Source: Candidatus Fermentibacterota bacterium
Lineage (GTDB): Bacteria > JAFGKV01
Length of the DNA: 57,493 nt
Assembly (NCBI GenBank): GCA_016928395.1
Contig: JAFGKV010000021.1
Location: 1 to 57,493, forward strand
Reading direction: 5' to 3'
The notes under the pieces were generated by a model. It worked only from the letters and a program-made list of their open reading frames with translations, made no database searches and was not told the DNA's origin. A program made the translations under genes and the position numbers. Positions 27,428 through 36,017 of this stretch are shown piece by piece (within the stretch, counting starts at the first letter, position 1; every line of letters starts with the position of its first letter).

Positions 27428-28773
27428 GGCGCCACCACCCGGGACGAGGCGCTGTAGAATCGGGTGGTGTCTGACTTGAACACGAGGTCTACAGTCCCCG
27501 TAGGACCATTCCGCTGTTTGGCGATGATCAGTTCGGTCTTGCTTTGGTCTTCGTCACGGTCATATGCTCCGGGACGATAAATGAGCAGCACAACATCAGC
27601 ATCCTGTTCGATGGCGCCGGACTCCCTGAGGTCCGAGAGCTGCGGCCGCTTGCCCTCACGGCGATCCTCGGGTTTGCGGTTGAGTTGGGACAATGCAATC
27701 ACCGGGATCTCGAGTTCCTTCGCCAATGCCTTCAGTCCCCGGGAAATCTCGGAGATCTCTATTTGCCGTGATTCTGAGCCTCTCCCCGCCGACATCAGTT
27801 GGAGGTAATCGACCACCACGAGACCGATCTCGTGCTCCGATTTCAGACGGCGCGCCTTGGCACGCAACTCCGCTACCGAGAGACCGGCACTATCATCCAC
27901 CCATAGCTGCGCGTCGGAAAGCACACCCATCACACCCGTCACTGCACGCCAGTCGCTCTCGCCCATGCGGCCTGTACGCAAACGATGCGAATCCACATTG
28001 GCTTCTGCGCTCAAGAGGCGCTGGGCAATCTCGAAATGGCTCATCTCCAAGCTGAAGAAAGCGCAGGGGACCTTTTCGCGGACGGCGACGTGCCGCATCA
28101 CGTCCAATGCCAGGGCGGTCTTCCCCATGGCGGGACGCCCGGCAATGATGATCACATTGCCCGGGTGAAGCCCACTCAGGCGTTCATCGAGATCAGTGAA
28201 CCCTGTGGCCAGACCTGATCGTTTCCGGTCACCACCATGGATCGCATCCAATTCGACCAAGGCCTCGGTAACGAGTTCCTTGAGCGGCCTGAAGCGCCCG
28301 GTCCGGCGTGACTGCCCGACCTTGTACACCGCCTGCTCGGCCTCATCGAGGAACCGTTCGACATTGTCAGGGCCCTGATAGCACTCGGACGTTATCCTGG
28401 TCGCAACGACGATCAGCTCCCGCAGCTTGGCCTTCTCGGCGACGATGCGGGCATAGTAGTCGACATTGGCTGCCGTTGCCACGTGCTCCAGTAGCTCTGT
28501 GAGATAGAGCAAGCCCCCTACTGCGTCCAGACTCCCTGCGGCTCGCAGACTCTCCTGCAACGTCACGAGATCGATGGGAACCCCCTTGGCCTGGAGGCCC
28601 AGCATGGCACTGTAGATCGTTCGATTGGCCGGGGAGTAGAAGGCATCGCCGTCCAGAGTCTCCTGCACGGTGAGCAGGGCATTTCGGTCCAGCATCACGG
28701 CACCCAGGACCGCCAACTCCGCTTCGGGTGCCTGGGGAGGAACGAAACCGGCGCTGCCGCGTTCGGTTCTCAT
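27424..28773 (-). CDS. dnaB: Replicative DNA helicase DnaB
   Basis: A 449-residue hexameric helicase. The N-terminal domain begins VPPQAPEAELAVLGAVMLD. The RecA-type domain has Walker A GRPAMGKTALALD, Walker B-like LVVVDYLQLM, and the DnaB signature RESGAIEQDADVVLLIYRP. The ATG at 28771-28773 overlaps the stop of the glycosylase gene (ATGA). The open frame extends 23 codons further, but those overlap the upstream gene and are not family-like. dnaB is followed directly by radA. Confidence 0.96.
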   Translation of the reverse strand: MRTERGSAGFVPPQAPEAELAVLGAVMLDRNALLTVQETLDGDAFYSPANRTIYSAMLGLQAKGVPIDLVTLQESLRAAGSLDAVGGLLYLTELLEHVATAANVDYYARIVAEKAKLRELIVVATRITSECYQGPDNVERFLDEAEQAVYKVGQSRRTGRFRPLKELVTEALVELDAIHGGDRKRSGLATGFTDLDERLSGLHPGNVIIIAGRPAMGKTALALDVMRHVAVREKVPCAFFSLEMSHFEIAQRLLSAEANVDSHRLRTGRMGESDWRAVTGVMGVLSDAQLWVDDSAGLSVAELRAKARRLKSEHEIGLVVVDYLQLMSAGRGSESRQIEISEISRGLKALAKELEIPVIALSQLNRKPEDRREGKRPQLSDLRESGAIEQDADVVLLIYRPGAYDRDEDQSKTELIIAKQRNGPTGTVDLVFKSDTTRFYSASSRVVAP

Positions 28774-29498
28774 CTTCCCGCACTTCCCGTGAGAAGGCCC
28801 AGGTCTCGTGCAAGGTGCCAGATCCTCTTGATATCTCGCCATGCCTCGACACGATAATCGTCGGTATGCAGAAGGGCGGAGGGATGGTAGGTCACAATCA
28901 CGGCAGCATCTCCTCGACGATGAACAACGCCTCGCATGTCGCGGAGCAGAAGATCACCTCGCCGCAGCACCTCCCTTCCCGCGAACCGACCCAAACAGAC
29001 GATGAGACGGGGCGCCACGGCCACGAGCTGCGCATCGAGGAACGGCCTGCAGGCGTCGATCTCCTCCGGTGCAGGATCCCGATTACCCGGCGGACGACAC
29101 TTGAGCACATTGAGCAGGTAGTAGCGGTCGTCTGCTATGCCGGCCAGGTTGAGCAACCGGCGAAGAAGTTGGCCGCTGGGGCCTACGAAGGGCTTCCCTT
29201 CCCGGTCTTCCTGGTTTCCTGGGGCCTCGCCCACCATAACCAGGCTCGCGTTCGGATTCCCTGCTCCAGGGACAGCCGTTCGCCGTGTCTGGTGAAGGGC
29301 GCACGCACGACACGCTGCGACAGCCTGCTCCACGGATTGCAGAGACGGTGATACAGTGGGCCCGTTCACCATGAGAGCAATGGAGAACGGCGTGGCGCAG
29401 TAGATCTCGCCTTCGCCCAAATCACGCAGTTGCCGGAAGTAACCGAGGGCTTGGCGTCTGCTATTCGCCCTCGGCGAATGCGGGCTGACTTCTCTCAA
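28770..29498 (-). CDS. udg: Uracil-DNA glycosylase, family 4
   Basis: A 242-residue iron-sulfur type uracil-DNA glycosylase that starts base-excision repair of deaminated cytosine. Motifs: AACRACALHQTR (cluster cysteines), VMVGEAPGNQEDREGKPFVG (motif 1), LNVLKCRPPGNRDP (third cysteine region), LIVCLGRFAG, and TYHPSALL (motif 2 His). The start is uncertain. The only upstream start codon in frame is a TTG at 29496-29498, 38 bases inside rpoZ; no ATG or GTG gives a normal N-terminus after the rpoZ stop. The stop overlaps the dnaB start. Confidence 0.9.
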   Translation of the reverse strand: MREVSPHSPRANSRRQALGYFRQLRDLGEGEIYCATPFSIALMVNGPTVSPSLQSVEQAVAACRACALHQTRRTAVPGAGNPNASLVMVGEAPGNQEDREGKPFVGPSGQLLRRLLNLAGIADDRYYLLNVLKCRPPGNRDPAPEEIDACRPFLDAQLVAVAPRLIVCLGRFAGREVLRRGDLLLRDMRGVVHRRGDAAVIVTYHPSALLHTDDYRVEAWRDIKRIWHLARDLGLLTGSAGR

Positions 29499-29688
29499 CG
29501 TACCGCCATTTTACATCCTTGGCCATGAGCCGTTTCAGCGATTCCACCGTCGGCTTCACTGCACCTTCTGGCGCCCCTCCGGCGGCGAGGCGCAGCGCAG
29601 TGATGCGGCGGGCTTCCCGTGATGCCACGATGATGGCCTCATACTTGTTCCCGAATGTCTTTGCTATCTCGTCCACAGGAAAAACCAT
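29461..29688 (-). CDS. rpoZ: RNA polymerase omega subunit
   Basis: A 75-residue protein with the omega-subunit pattern: an N-terminal VDEIAKTFGNKYEAIIVASREARRI-type helix and a later PTVESLKRLMAKDVKWRYVE. It helps assemble RNA polymerase. It begins three bases after the gmk stop, matching the widespread gmk-rpoZ pairing. The 3' end overlaps the chosen udg start. Confidence 0.9.
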   Translation of the reverse strand: MVFPVDEIAKTFGNKYEAIIVASREARRITALRLAAGGAPEGAVKPTVESLKRLMAKDVKWRYVERSQPAFAEGE

Positions 29689-29691
29689 ACG

Positions 29692-30312
29692 TCACGCTCC
29701 TTCTGAGGATCGCCGAACCGCGTTGAGCCTCCACGCTCGCGACCTCTCGGCATCGATAATTGACCATACAGTATCAACGCACTTGTCTATCTTGTCATTG
29801 ATCACCAAGTAATCATACGCGGCCATGCCTTGCTCGATCTCTCGGGTAGCCTCCCGAAGACGTGTGGCCACGGCATGTTCGTCGTCGGTTCCCCTCGTCC
29901 GCAGCCTGGAGGCCAGATCCTGGAGGGAAGGTGGGAGTAGAAACACGGCCACGGATCCGGGCACCGACGACATCACTTGCATGCCACCCTGTACATCGAT
30001 ATCAAGCAAGGTGATTCTCCCGCCCTCGGTGCCCCTCTGGATCTCCGCCCGAGGCGTCCCGTAGAACTGGTCGTACACGCACGCCCATTCCAGCAGAAGG
30101 CCGTCACCTATGAGTCGAGTGAAAGCGTCGCGAGTCACGAAATGATAGTGGATACCATCAATTTCGCCACCCCGGAGAGGGCGTGTCGTTGCGGACACCG
30201 AGACGTAGAACACTTCAGGATGCGTGGTTACCAGCTGCTGTACCAGTGTCGTCTTGCCCGTACCGGATGGCGCGGAGATAACCACCGGAAAAGGCGAGGG
30301 GCTACTCAACAT
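29692..30312 (-). CDS. gmk: Guanylate kinase
   Basis: A 206-residue kinase converting GMP to GDP with ATP. The P-loop is SAPSGTGKTT; the GMP-binding part has VSATTRPLRGGEIDGIHYHFV and LLEWACVYDQFYGTP; the lid has SRLRTRGTDDEHAVATRL. The start overlaps the yicC end by 11 bases. Gene order yicC-gmk-rpoZ is common across bacteria. Confidence 0.96.
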   Translation of the reverse strand: MLSSPSPFPVVISAPSGTGKTTLVQQLVTTHPEVFYVSVSATTRPLRGGEIDGIHYHFVTRDAFTRLIGDGLLLEWACVYDQFYGTPRAEIQRGTEGGRITLLDIDVQGGMQVMSSVPGSVAVFLLPPSLQDLASRLRTRGTDDEHAVATRLREATREIEQGMAAYDYLVINDKIDKCVDTVWSIIDAERSRAWRLNAVRRSSEGA

Positions 30313-31165
30313 TGGCGACTTGCTCCCTCATCTGGTCGACCAAGGCCCGAGCGGCGAGAGTCAGTCTCGTTACCTCCAACAACGTCGTCTTGCCCGCCAG
30401 CGTGTTCAACTCCCGCTGCATCTCCTGAAGGAGGAACTCCAGCATCTTACCGTGAGGTCCCGCCGTATCCATCCGCTCTCTCCACGCCGACACATGTGCC
30501 TGTACCCGCACCACCTCTTCCCGTGCGTCGGAGCGCACTAAGAGCAATGCCACCTCTCGTGAGATGCGGTCCGTGTCCGCCAGCGCATCCACACCGGCAT
30601 CGCCGAGTCTTCGCATAGCGGTCTCCAGCCGCTTCTTGGTCTCTCGTGCGATCTCCGGCGTCAGCGCCTCCACCTCTGTCATGCATGCGCCGATGGCATC
30701 AAGCTGTGCCGTGAATTCGGCATGAATCTCCTTGCCCTCGGCCTCGCGAGCCCGGATCAACCCATCAATCGCCTGTTCTACCAGTGTGATGCATAGTGCC
30801 CCATGGTCATGGGGGGAGAGACCACCCGAGTTGCCCACTCCCGCAGACAGAACCTGGAGGATATCACTCCGGGATACCGACCCGGGTTGGATGGCGCGAA
30901 GCTCCCTGGCACTGGAGCGGTAGAGCATTCTCGATAGCGCTCCACCGTTGTTCTCCCCACCCTGCCAGAACACGGAGACAACCACTTTGCCCCTTGAGAT
31001 GCGTGCGCGCACGGCTTTCGCCAATGGCCCCTCCAGATGCTCCCAGCGGGGGGGCAAGCGAAATGTCATATCCAGGAATCTCGCATTGACGCTGCGCACT
31101 TCAGCCGTGAGCCCTCGTCGGCCAATTGCGCCCGATGCACTTCCGAATCCGGTCATGCTCCTCAT
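30302..31165 (-). CDS. yicC: YicC-family endoribonuclease
   Basis: A 287-residue protein. The N-terminus [10 protein letters not shown] and the following VEVRSVNARFLDMTFRLP-type text (here AEVRSVNARFLDM) define the family. The C-terminal DUF1732 part has ISREVALLLVRSDAREEVVR and the hallmark LEFLLQEMQRELNTLAGK. YicC proteins have been reported as endoribonucleases. The ATG at 31163-31165 overlaps the prmC stop by four bases; a longer frame upstream is shadow. Confidence 0.94.
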   Translation of the reverse strand: MRSMTGFGSASGAIGRRGLTAEVRSVNARFLDMTFRLPPRWEHLEGPLAKAVRARISRGKVVVSVFWQGGENNGGALSRMLYRSSARELRAIQPGSVSRSDILQVLSAGVGNSGGLSPHDHGALCITLVEQAIDGLIRAREAEGKEIHAEFTAQLDAIGACMTEVEALTPEIARETKKRLETAMRRLGDAGVDALADTDRISREVALLLVRSDAREEVVRVQAHVSAWRERMDTAGPHGKMLEFLLQEMQRELNTLAGKTTLLEVTRLTLAARALVDQMREQVANVE

Positions 31166-32025
31166 TGTTCGCACCCAGCCATGGCCCCTCGCATCACTCG
31201 GCTGCGGCCCGCATAGTCCTCCACTATCTCTGCGCTTTGGAATCCGTGCGTCAGTGCGCATTCCACCGCTCGACCTGCCTGTTCGGGGCTGATTTCGAGA
31301 ATGAGGAATCCTTGGGGGTTGAGATGTCGAGGCGCATGGGCGATAATCTCCCCCAGATGGGAGAAGCCATCAGGCCCCCCGTCCAACGCGACATGAGGCT
31401 CCCACTCTCTCACCGAGGGAGGGAGCCCTGGGATGGCGGTGGCTGCGATATACGGAGGATTGCTGACGATAAGATCCCACTGGGCACTGGTCCAGGCCAA
31501 CCAGTCGGCTCGAACGAGCCGCACACGACCGGCACGCATCACACTGGAGAGGTTCCGTGCCGCCGTGTCCAAGGCGGGTGGCCAGATGTCGGTTGCCGTT
31601 ATGCGCGCCTGGGGGATTGCATGGGCCAAGGCCAATGAGATACAGCCGCTTCCCGTACCCAACTCCAGGATATATGGCTCTGCCAGACCGGCATCCTTGC
31701 ACGACTCGATGGCCGTATTGACTAGAACTTCAGTCTCCGGCCTGGGTATGAGTGTGCCGGGATTCACTTCAACCTCTACCTCGTGGAAAGGGACCTTCCC
31801 CAACACATACGCCTCGGGTTCGCCGGACGCCAGGCGATGGATGGCCAGAGCCATGGATCGCGAGAGAGGAGGCGGAATCCGATCCGCCGCGCCTGCCGGC
31901 AGGAAAAACGACGACATCCCTGCCAACCGGGTAGTAAATCTCCACGCTTCCGCCCGCGCATGTTGTCCGGGAAGAGACTCCCCCAGGACGCCCGCTACGG
32001 TCTCAACTGCGTCGAGCCAGGTCAT
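31162..32025 (-). CDS. prmC: Peptide chain release factor N5-glutamine methyltransferase
   Basis: A 287-residue SAM-dependent enzyme that methylates the Gln of the GGQ motif in release factors. The methyltransferase core has [16 protein letters not shown] (SAM loop) and [10 protein letters not shown], the NPPY active-site motif that holds the glutamine. [10 protein letters not shown] precedes the core, as in the family. The ATG at 32023-32025 ([12 protein letters not shown]) overlaps the prfA end by 23 bases. Its substrate, release factor 1, is the preceding gene. Confidence 0.95.
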   Translation of the reverse strand: MTWLDAVETVAGVLGESLPGQHARAEAWRFTTRLAGMSSFFLPAGAADRIPPPLSRSMALAIHRLASGEPEAYVLGKVPFHEVEVEVNPGTLIPRPETEVLVNTAIESCKDAGLAEPYILELGTGSGCISLALAHAIPQARITATDIWPPALDTAARNLSSVMRAGRVRLVRADWLAWTSAQWDLIVSNPPYIAATAIPGLPPSVREWEPHVALDGGPDGFSHLGEIIAHAPRHLNPQGFLILEISPEQAGRAVECALTHGFQSAEIVEDYAGRSRVMRGAMAGCEQ

Positions 32026-33109
32026 CGCGATCGCGCTCCAGTTCGGCGAGCTGCGCCTCTGTAGCATGCTGCTGCAATCCTTCTACGAAGGCATCAAGAT
32101 CCCCGTCAAGGGTCTCATCCAACCGGTAGATGGTGAGGCCGATCCGGTGATCCGTCACGCGGGATTGCGGGAAGTTGTACGTACGTATCTTGGCGCTGCG
32201 GTCGCCGCTTCCAACATGAGAACGACGCTGCCGGGAAAGCTCTTCATCGCGTTCTCTGATTGCCTGATCCAAGAGCCTTGACCGTAGTACTTTCAGTGCC
32301 TTCGCCTTGTTCTTGTGCTGCGATTTCTCATCTTGACACTGCACGGTCAGACCTGATGGCAGGTGGGTGATCCGCACCGCCGAATCCGTGGTATTGACGC
32401 TCTGACCCCCGGGCCCGCTGGAACGGAATACGTCGATGCGCAAGTCCTTGGGGTCGATCTCCACGTCGACCTCCTCCGCCTCAGGCATCACCACGATGCT
32501 GACGGCAGAAGTGTGAATACGCCCTGATGCCTCGGTTGCCGGGACACGCTGAACGCGATGCACGCCACTCTCGTACCGAAGCAGCCCGAAGGCACCGTCT
32601 CCCATCACCGAACAGATCACTTCGCGTGCACCACCTAACTCGGTAGTGCTGGTGCTCAGACGCTCAGTCCTCCACCCCCTGCGCTCGGCATACCGAAGGT
32701 ACATGCGCAACAGATCGGCAGCGAACAGTGCGGCCTCTTCACCCCCGGTACCTGCTCGAATCTCTAAAATGGCATCCTTGTGATGATGAGGATCGGGGGG
32801 TAAAAGATCACGGATGACCTTTCCCCGAAGCCGGTCCACCTTGGGCTCCAGCTCGTCCACCTCCTCTCTCGCCATTGTGGCCAGATCGGAGTCAGCGTCG
32901 CCCAGAAGAGAGCGGGCCTCTTCCAGGCGCTTCTCCAACCGTTGCAGGTGGACGATCTCGTCAGCAACGTGCTGAAGCCTGGCTCGCTCGCGGCCGAGGC
33001 CCTTGAACAACCCTCCGTCATGCGGCAGTACGGGAGAGGAGAGCTGACTGTCAAGCTCTCGCATGCGGGCTTGAAGAGCCTCAAGCCGTGCCCCCAAATT
33101 GGCCGTCAC
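32003..33109 (-). CDS. prfA: Peptide chain release factor 1
   Basis: A 368-residue class I release factor recognising UAA and UAG. The tripeptide anticodon region is [12 protein letters not shown] (PAT, as in RF1), and the catalytic loop is [18 protein letters not shown] (GGQ). The N-terminal coiled coil and [15 protein letters not shown] fit the family. GTG start. It lies 25 bases after rpmE and overlaps prmC, its modifying enzyme. Confidence 0.96.
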   Translation of the reverse strand: MTANLGARLEALQARMRELDSQLSSPVLPHDGGLFKGLGRERARLQHVADEIVHLQRLEKRLEEARSLLGDADSDLATMAREEVDELEPKVDRLRGKVIRDLLPPDPHHHKDAILEIRAGTGGEEAALFAADLLRMYLRYAERRGWRTERLSTSTTELGGAREVICSVMGDGAFGLLRYESGVHRVQRVPATEASGRIHTSAVSIVVMPEAEEVDVEIDPKDLRIDVFRSSGPGGQSVNTTDSAVRITHLPSGLTVQCQDEKSQHKNKAKALKVLRSRLLDQAIRERDEELSRQRRSHVGSGDRSAKIRTYNFPQSRVTDHRIGLTIYRLDETLDGDLDAFVEGLQQHATEAQLAELERDRDDLARRS

Positions 33110-33134
33110 ACCGGCTCCCCGTCAGAATGAAGGG

Positions 33135-33344
33135 CTACCGTCTCGCCTCGGTTCCGTAGCGTCGACGGTACTTGTCGACACGGCCGGCCGTATCGATGAG
33201 TTTCTGCTTTCCCGTGAAGAAAGGATGGCACCTGGAGCAGATCTCCACACGGATGTTCTCGACCGTGGAGCGAGTCTGGATGATGTTGCCGCACGCGCAG
33301 GTGATTGTGGTGTCGGAGTATGCCGGGTGAATCTTCGGTTTCAT
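33135..33344 (-). CDS. rpmE: 50S ribosomal protein L31
   Basis: A 69-residue bL31. [20 protein letters not shown], then [20 protein letters not shown]. Cysteines in CAC and CSRC make it the zinc-binding (C+) form. AAGGAGCG-type sequence precedes the ATG. It lies between rho and prfA, the classical rho-rpmE-prfA order. Confidence 0.96.
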   Translation of the reverse strand: MKPKIHPAYSDTTITCACGNIIQTRSTVENIRVEICSRCHPFFTGKQKLIDTAGRVDKYRRRYGTEARR

Positions 33345-33361
33345 GTCAGCGCTCCTTATGC

Positions 33362-34741
33362 CTATTCGCTCATCGAATCGAGGAACTTCTTGTTGCTCTT
33401 CGTCTTGCGCATCCGCTCGATGAGCAGCTCCAGCCCCTCTTGCGGGCTCAGTTCACTGAGGAACTTCCGCAGAATCCATACCTTGTTCAGGGTCTCCCTG
33501 TCAAGAAGAAGCTCTTCTTTCCGGGTTGAAGTGCGGTTCACATCCAATGCGGGGAAAATCCGCCGGTCAGCCAGCTTCCTGTCAAGTACCATCTCCATGT
33601 TGCCGGTGCCCTTGAACTCCTCGAAGATCACCTCATCCATTCTGCTGCCCGTGTCCACCAAAGCAGTGGCAATGATGGAAAGGCTTCCTCCTTCCTCCAC
33701 GTTGCGGGCCGCCCCAAAAAACCGCTTGGGGCGCTGCAGCGCATTGGCATCGACACCTCCCGAGAGGATACGCCCGGAGTGAGGAATCACGGTGTTATGC
33801 GCCCGGGCAAGACGGGTGATTGAATCCAGCAGGATGACGACGTCGTGCCGATGTTCCACGAGACGCTTGGCCTTCTCGATGACCATGTCGGCGACGTGCA
33901 CGTGACGCTCGGCAGGTTCGTCGAAGGTGGAGCTTACGACTTCACCCTTGACCGACCGCTCCATGTCGGTCACTTCCTCAGGCCGCTCATCGATGAGAAG
34001 CACGATGAGGATGGTCTCGGGATGATTGGTTGAGATCGCGTTGGCGATCTCCTGCAGAAGCATGGTCTTGCCGGCCTTCGGCGGCGATACGATGAGTCCC
34101 CGCTGCCCCTTGCCCAAAGGAGACAGCAGATCAATGATACGGGTCGAGATCTTGTCGGGGTCGAACTCAAGACGGAACTTCTGCAGTGGGTAAAGCGGCG
34201 TGAGGTTGTCAAACAGCGGCGTGTTCTTCGCGACATCGGGATTCTCTAGATTGACGGCCTCCACCCTCAGCAGCGCATAGTACCGTTCTCCGTTCTTTGG
34301 AGGCCGGATCTGACCGCTGATGGTGTCACCCTTCCGGAGGCCGAATCGCTTGATTTGCGAAGGAGACACGTAGATGTCATCAGGACCTGGCAGGTAGTTG
34401 TACGATGGCGTACGGAGAAATCCATAGCCTTCCGGAAGAATCTCAAGCACACCCTCGGAGAAGATGAGCCCGTTACGCTTGGCCTGTCCCTCAAGGATCC
34501 GAAAGATGAGATCCTGCTTCTTGAGGCCTGTGTAACCCTGTATCCCGAGTTCTTCCGCAACCTCCGAAAGCTGGGGAACCGTCTTCTTCTTGAGAACGGA
34601 GATATCAAGGTGGGATGGCTCTCGGATGATCCTCTCTCGCCGCGCAAGCCGGTTTTCGGAGTCCGCAGGAGCAGTGAGGTCGGTGTCGGCGAGAGTGTCG
34701 AGGTCGTCCAGAGTCTGGTTGATCTGGTCCCTTTGGGTCAT
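33362..34741 (-). CDS. rho: Transcription termination factor Rho
   Basis: A 459-residue hexameric RNA helicase. The N-terminal Rho-N part has [25 protein letters not shown]-type text; the primary RNA site has [23 protein letters not shown]; Walker A is [11 protein letters not shown]; Walker B is [13 protein letters not shown]; the secondary-site loop follows. The ATG at 34739-34741 has AGGA seven bases before it. The frame is open 44 codons upstream, but those residues are not family-like. A strong promoter lies about 257 bases upstream, giving a long leader as known for rho in E. coli. Confidence 0.97.
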   Translation of the reverse strand: MTQRDQINQTLDDLDTLADTDLTAPADSENRLARRERIIREPSHLDISVLKKKTVPQLSEVAEELGIQGYTGLKKQDLIFRILEGQAKRNGLIFSEGVLEILPEGYGFLRTPSYNYLPGPDDIYVSPSQIKRFGLRKGDTISGQIRPPKNGERYYALLRVEAVNLENPDVAKNTPLFDNLTPLYPLQKFRLEFDPDKISTRIIDLLSPLGKGQRGLIVSPPKAGKTMLLQEIANAISTNHPETILIVLLIDERPEEVTDMERSVKGEVVSSTFDEPAERHVHVADMVIEKAKRLVEHRHDVVILLDSITRLARAHNTVIPHSGRILSGGVDANALQRPKRFFGAARNVEEGGSLSIIATALVDTGSRMDEVIFEEFKGTGNMEMVLDRKLADRRIFPALDVNRTSTRKEELLLDRETLNKVWILRKFLSELSPQEGLELLIERMRKTKSNKKFLDSMSE

Positions 34742-35471
34742 GCTACATTCCTGGTGAGAAGTCACGGGGCTTTGTCTGCGCTGTGCGGCGCAGATCATAC
34801 TAGGAGGGATCACATCATGCCCGGGCCCGGTGAAAGTCGGAGTAACCCGCCAACTAGTGAGGCGCAACAACAATAGCGGCTCGTGGCGTGGTGAAGAAGC
34901 TGGGGAAACCCGTAGCGTCTGGTGCGGGGTTCAGAGAGACCCGGCATCCCAACGCGGGCAGCGATGGTGCCCTCGCATATCAAGTAGGACGTCAGCATTG
35001 TACATGCGTCGATGGTCTCTGTCAAGAGAATGTGTTGTAGATTCCTCCTCGACGGCAAAGCAGGCCGTTTCCACCAGTGACGGCGGCGGCTCGGATACCC
35101 AGACTCAACCCCTCCCGGGTTGCCGCCGGCCGCAGGACGACATCGAGATGCGCAGAGTGCGAAGCGCATTCACCAAGAACCGTGAAGCGAGGAAGTCGTG
35201 CGAACCCAGAGGTGAGGCTACTGTGTCTGTCCTCCGGCGGCCATTCTGGTGGCGGAATCAGTAAAACCCGAGCTCGTAGATCCCGACACGCGTTGCCTCT
35301 TTCGCTCTGCACATGAACGGTTACCTTCCTGTGCACCGGAAGGTGATGGCGTGCGTGGATGCAGCTCGCACCATCGTTCCGCAGAATGGTGATTTCTCCA
35401 TCGGCTGCGGGAATCCGGCGGCAGGAGCTCATCGCGGTGGACGATTCACTGCTCAGAGAGGAGAAACCACC
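34742..35471. other. Divergent intergenic region between rho and the unknown secreted protein
   Basis: The stretch holds the rho promoter (34998-35026) and about 250 bases of rho leader. The leader could encode a short peptide starting near 34993 that contains a Cys-Cys-Cys run, but nothing supports its translation. For the plus-strand gene I see only a GAGGAG site before 35472. No RNA gene was recognised. Confidence 0.5.
34998..35026 (-). promoter_or_regulatory. Strong sigma70-type promoter of rho
   Basis: On the minus strand TTGACA (35021-35026) and TACAAT (34998-35003) are exactly 17 bases apart: a perfect -35 box and a five-of-six -10 box. Transcription would start near 34991, leaving a leader of about 250 bases before the rho ATG. 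It may drive the whole ten-gene cluster down to radA. Confidence 0.75.
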
Positions 35472-36017
35472 ATGTACCGCGCGATCGTGCTGTGTCTGCT
35501 CCCGAGCGTGCTCCATGGCAACGTGGTCACCCTCAGCCCTTTGCCGGCAGACGTGCAGACTGCAGAGCTAGAACGGCTCGCGGGCATGTGGCAATGGAGA
35601 GAGGAGGTGGTGCATGTGACCGTGGAAGATGGGGCGGCCATTGTGGCGGCAGTGGCCTGGAACGGCAGCAGCTTCGTCGAGAGACGAGGAGAACTGACTG
35701 TGACCCAAGGCGAGCACCGATCCTTCCTCTGCGTGGCGGGGTATGATCCGAGTCTGCCCGGTGACCAGTTCATCTTTGCCCAGTATCGCCTTCTCTCGGA
35801 CGATCATTTGCTTGTCTGGGTGCCACGGATCACCGCCTTTGAGTCTGCTGTCGAGCAAGGCGTGCTTGCCACTGCTGAGGCGTCCACCGCCGATCGCCTC
35901 GTACTGGACACCGAGTCCGACGCACTGCTGGCTTTTCTAGATGATCCTTTGCGCACCGACGTGTTCGATTATGAGAATCCGGTCCTGCTGTGCAGGGCCG
36001 GGCGCTACTGGAAGTAA
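35472..36017 (+). CDS. Unknown exported protein
   Basis: A 181-residue protein I do not recognise. The ATG at 35472 (MYRAIVLCLLPSVLHGNVV) gives a short signal-peptide-like start, and GAGGAG lies about nine bases upstream. The frame is open to 35313, but the extension has no coding character. The body is acidic and strand-rich (LAGMWQWREEVVHVTVEDGA, FIFAQYRLLSDDHLLVWVP), reminiscent of small lipocalin-like folds, without a decisive motif. Its 3' end overlaps the convergent sulfatase gene by 13 bases. Confidence 0.7.
   Translation: MYRAIVLCLLPSVLHGNVVTLSPLPADVQTAELERLAGMWQWREEVVHVTVEDGAAIVAAVAWNGSSFVERRGELTVTQGEHRSFLCVAGYDPSLPGDQFIFAQYRLLSDDHLLVWVPRITAFESAVEQGVLATAEASTADRLVLDTESDALLAFLDDPLRTDVFDYENPVLLCRAGRYWK

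Noticed and set aside
34742-34873. 44-codon upstream extension of Rho
   Set aside because: It is not similar to Rho N-termini. The internal ATG at 34741 has a good ribosome-binding site.
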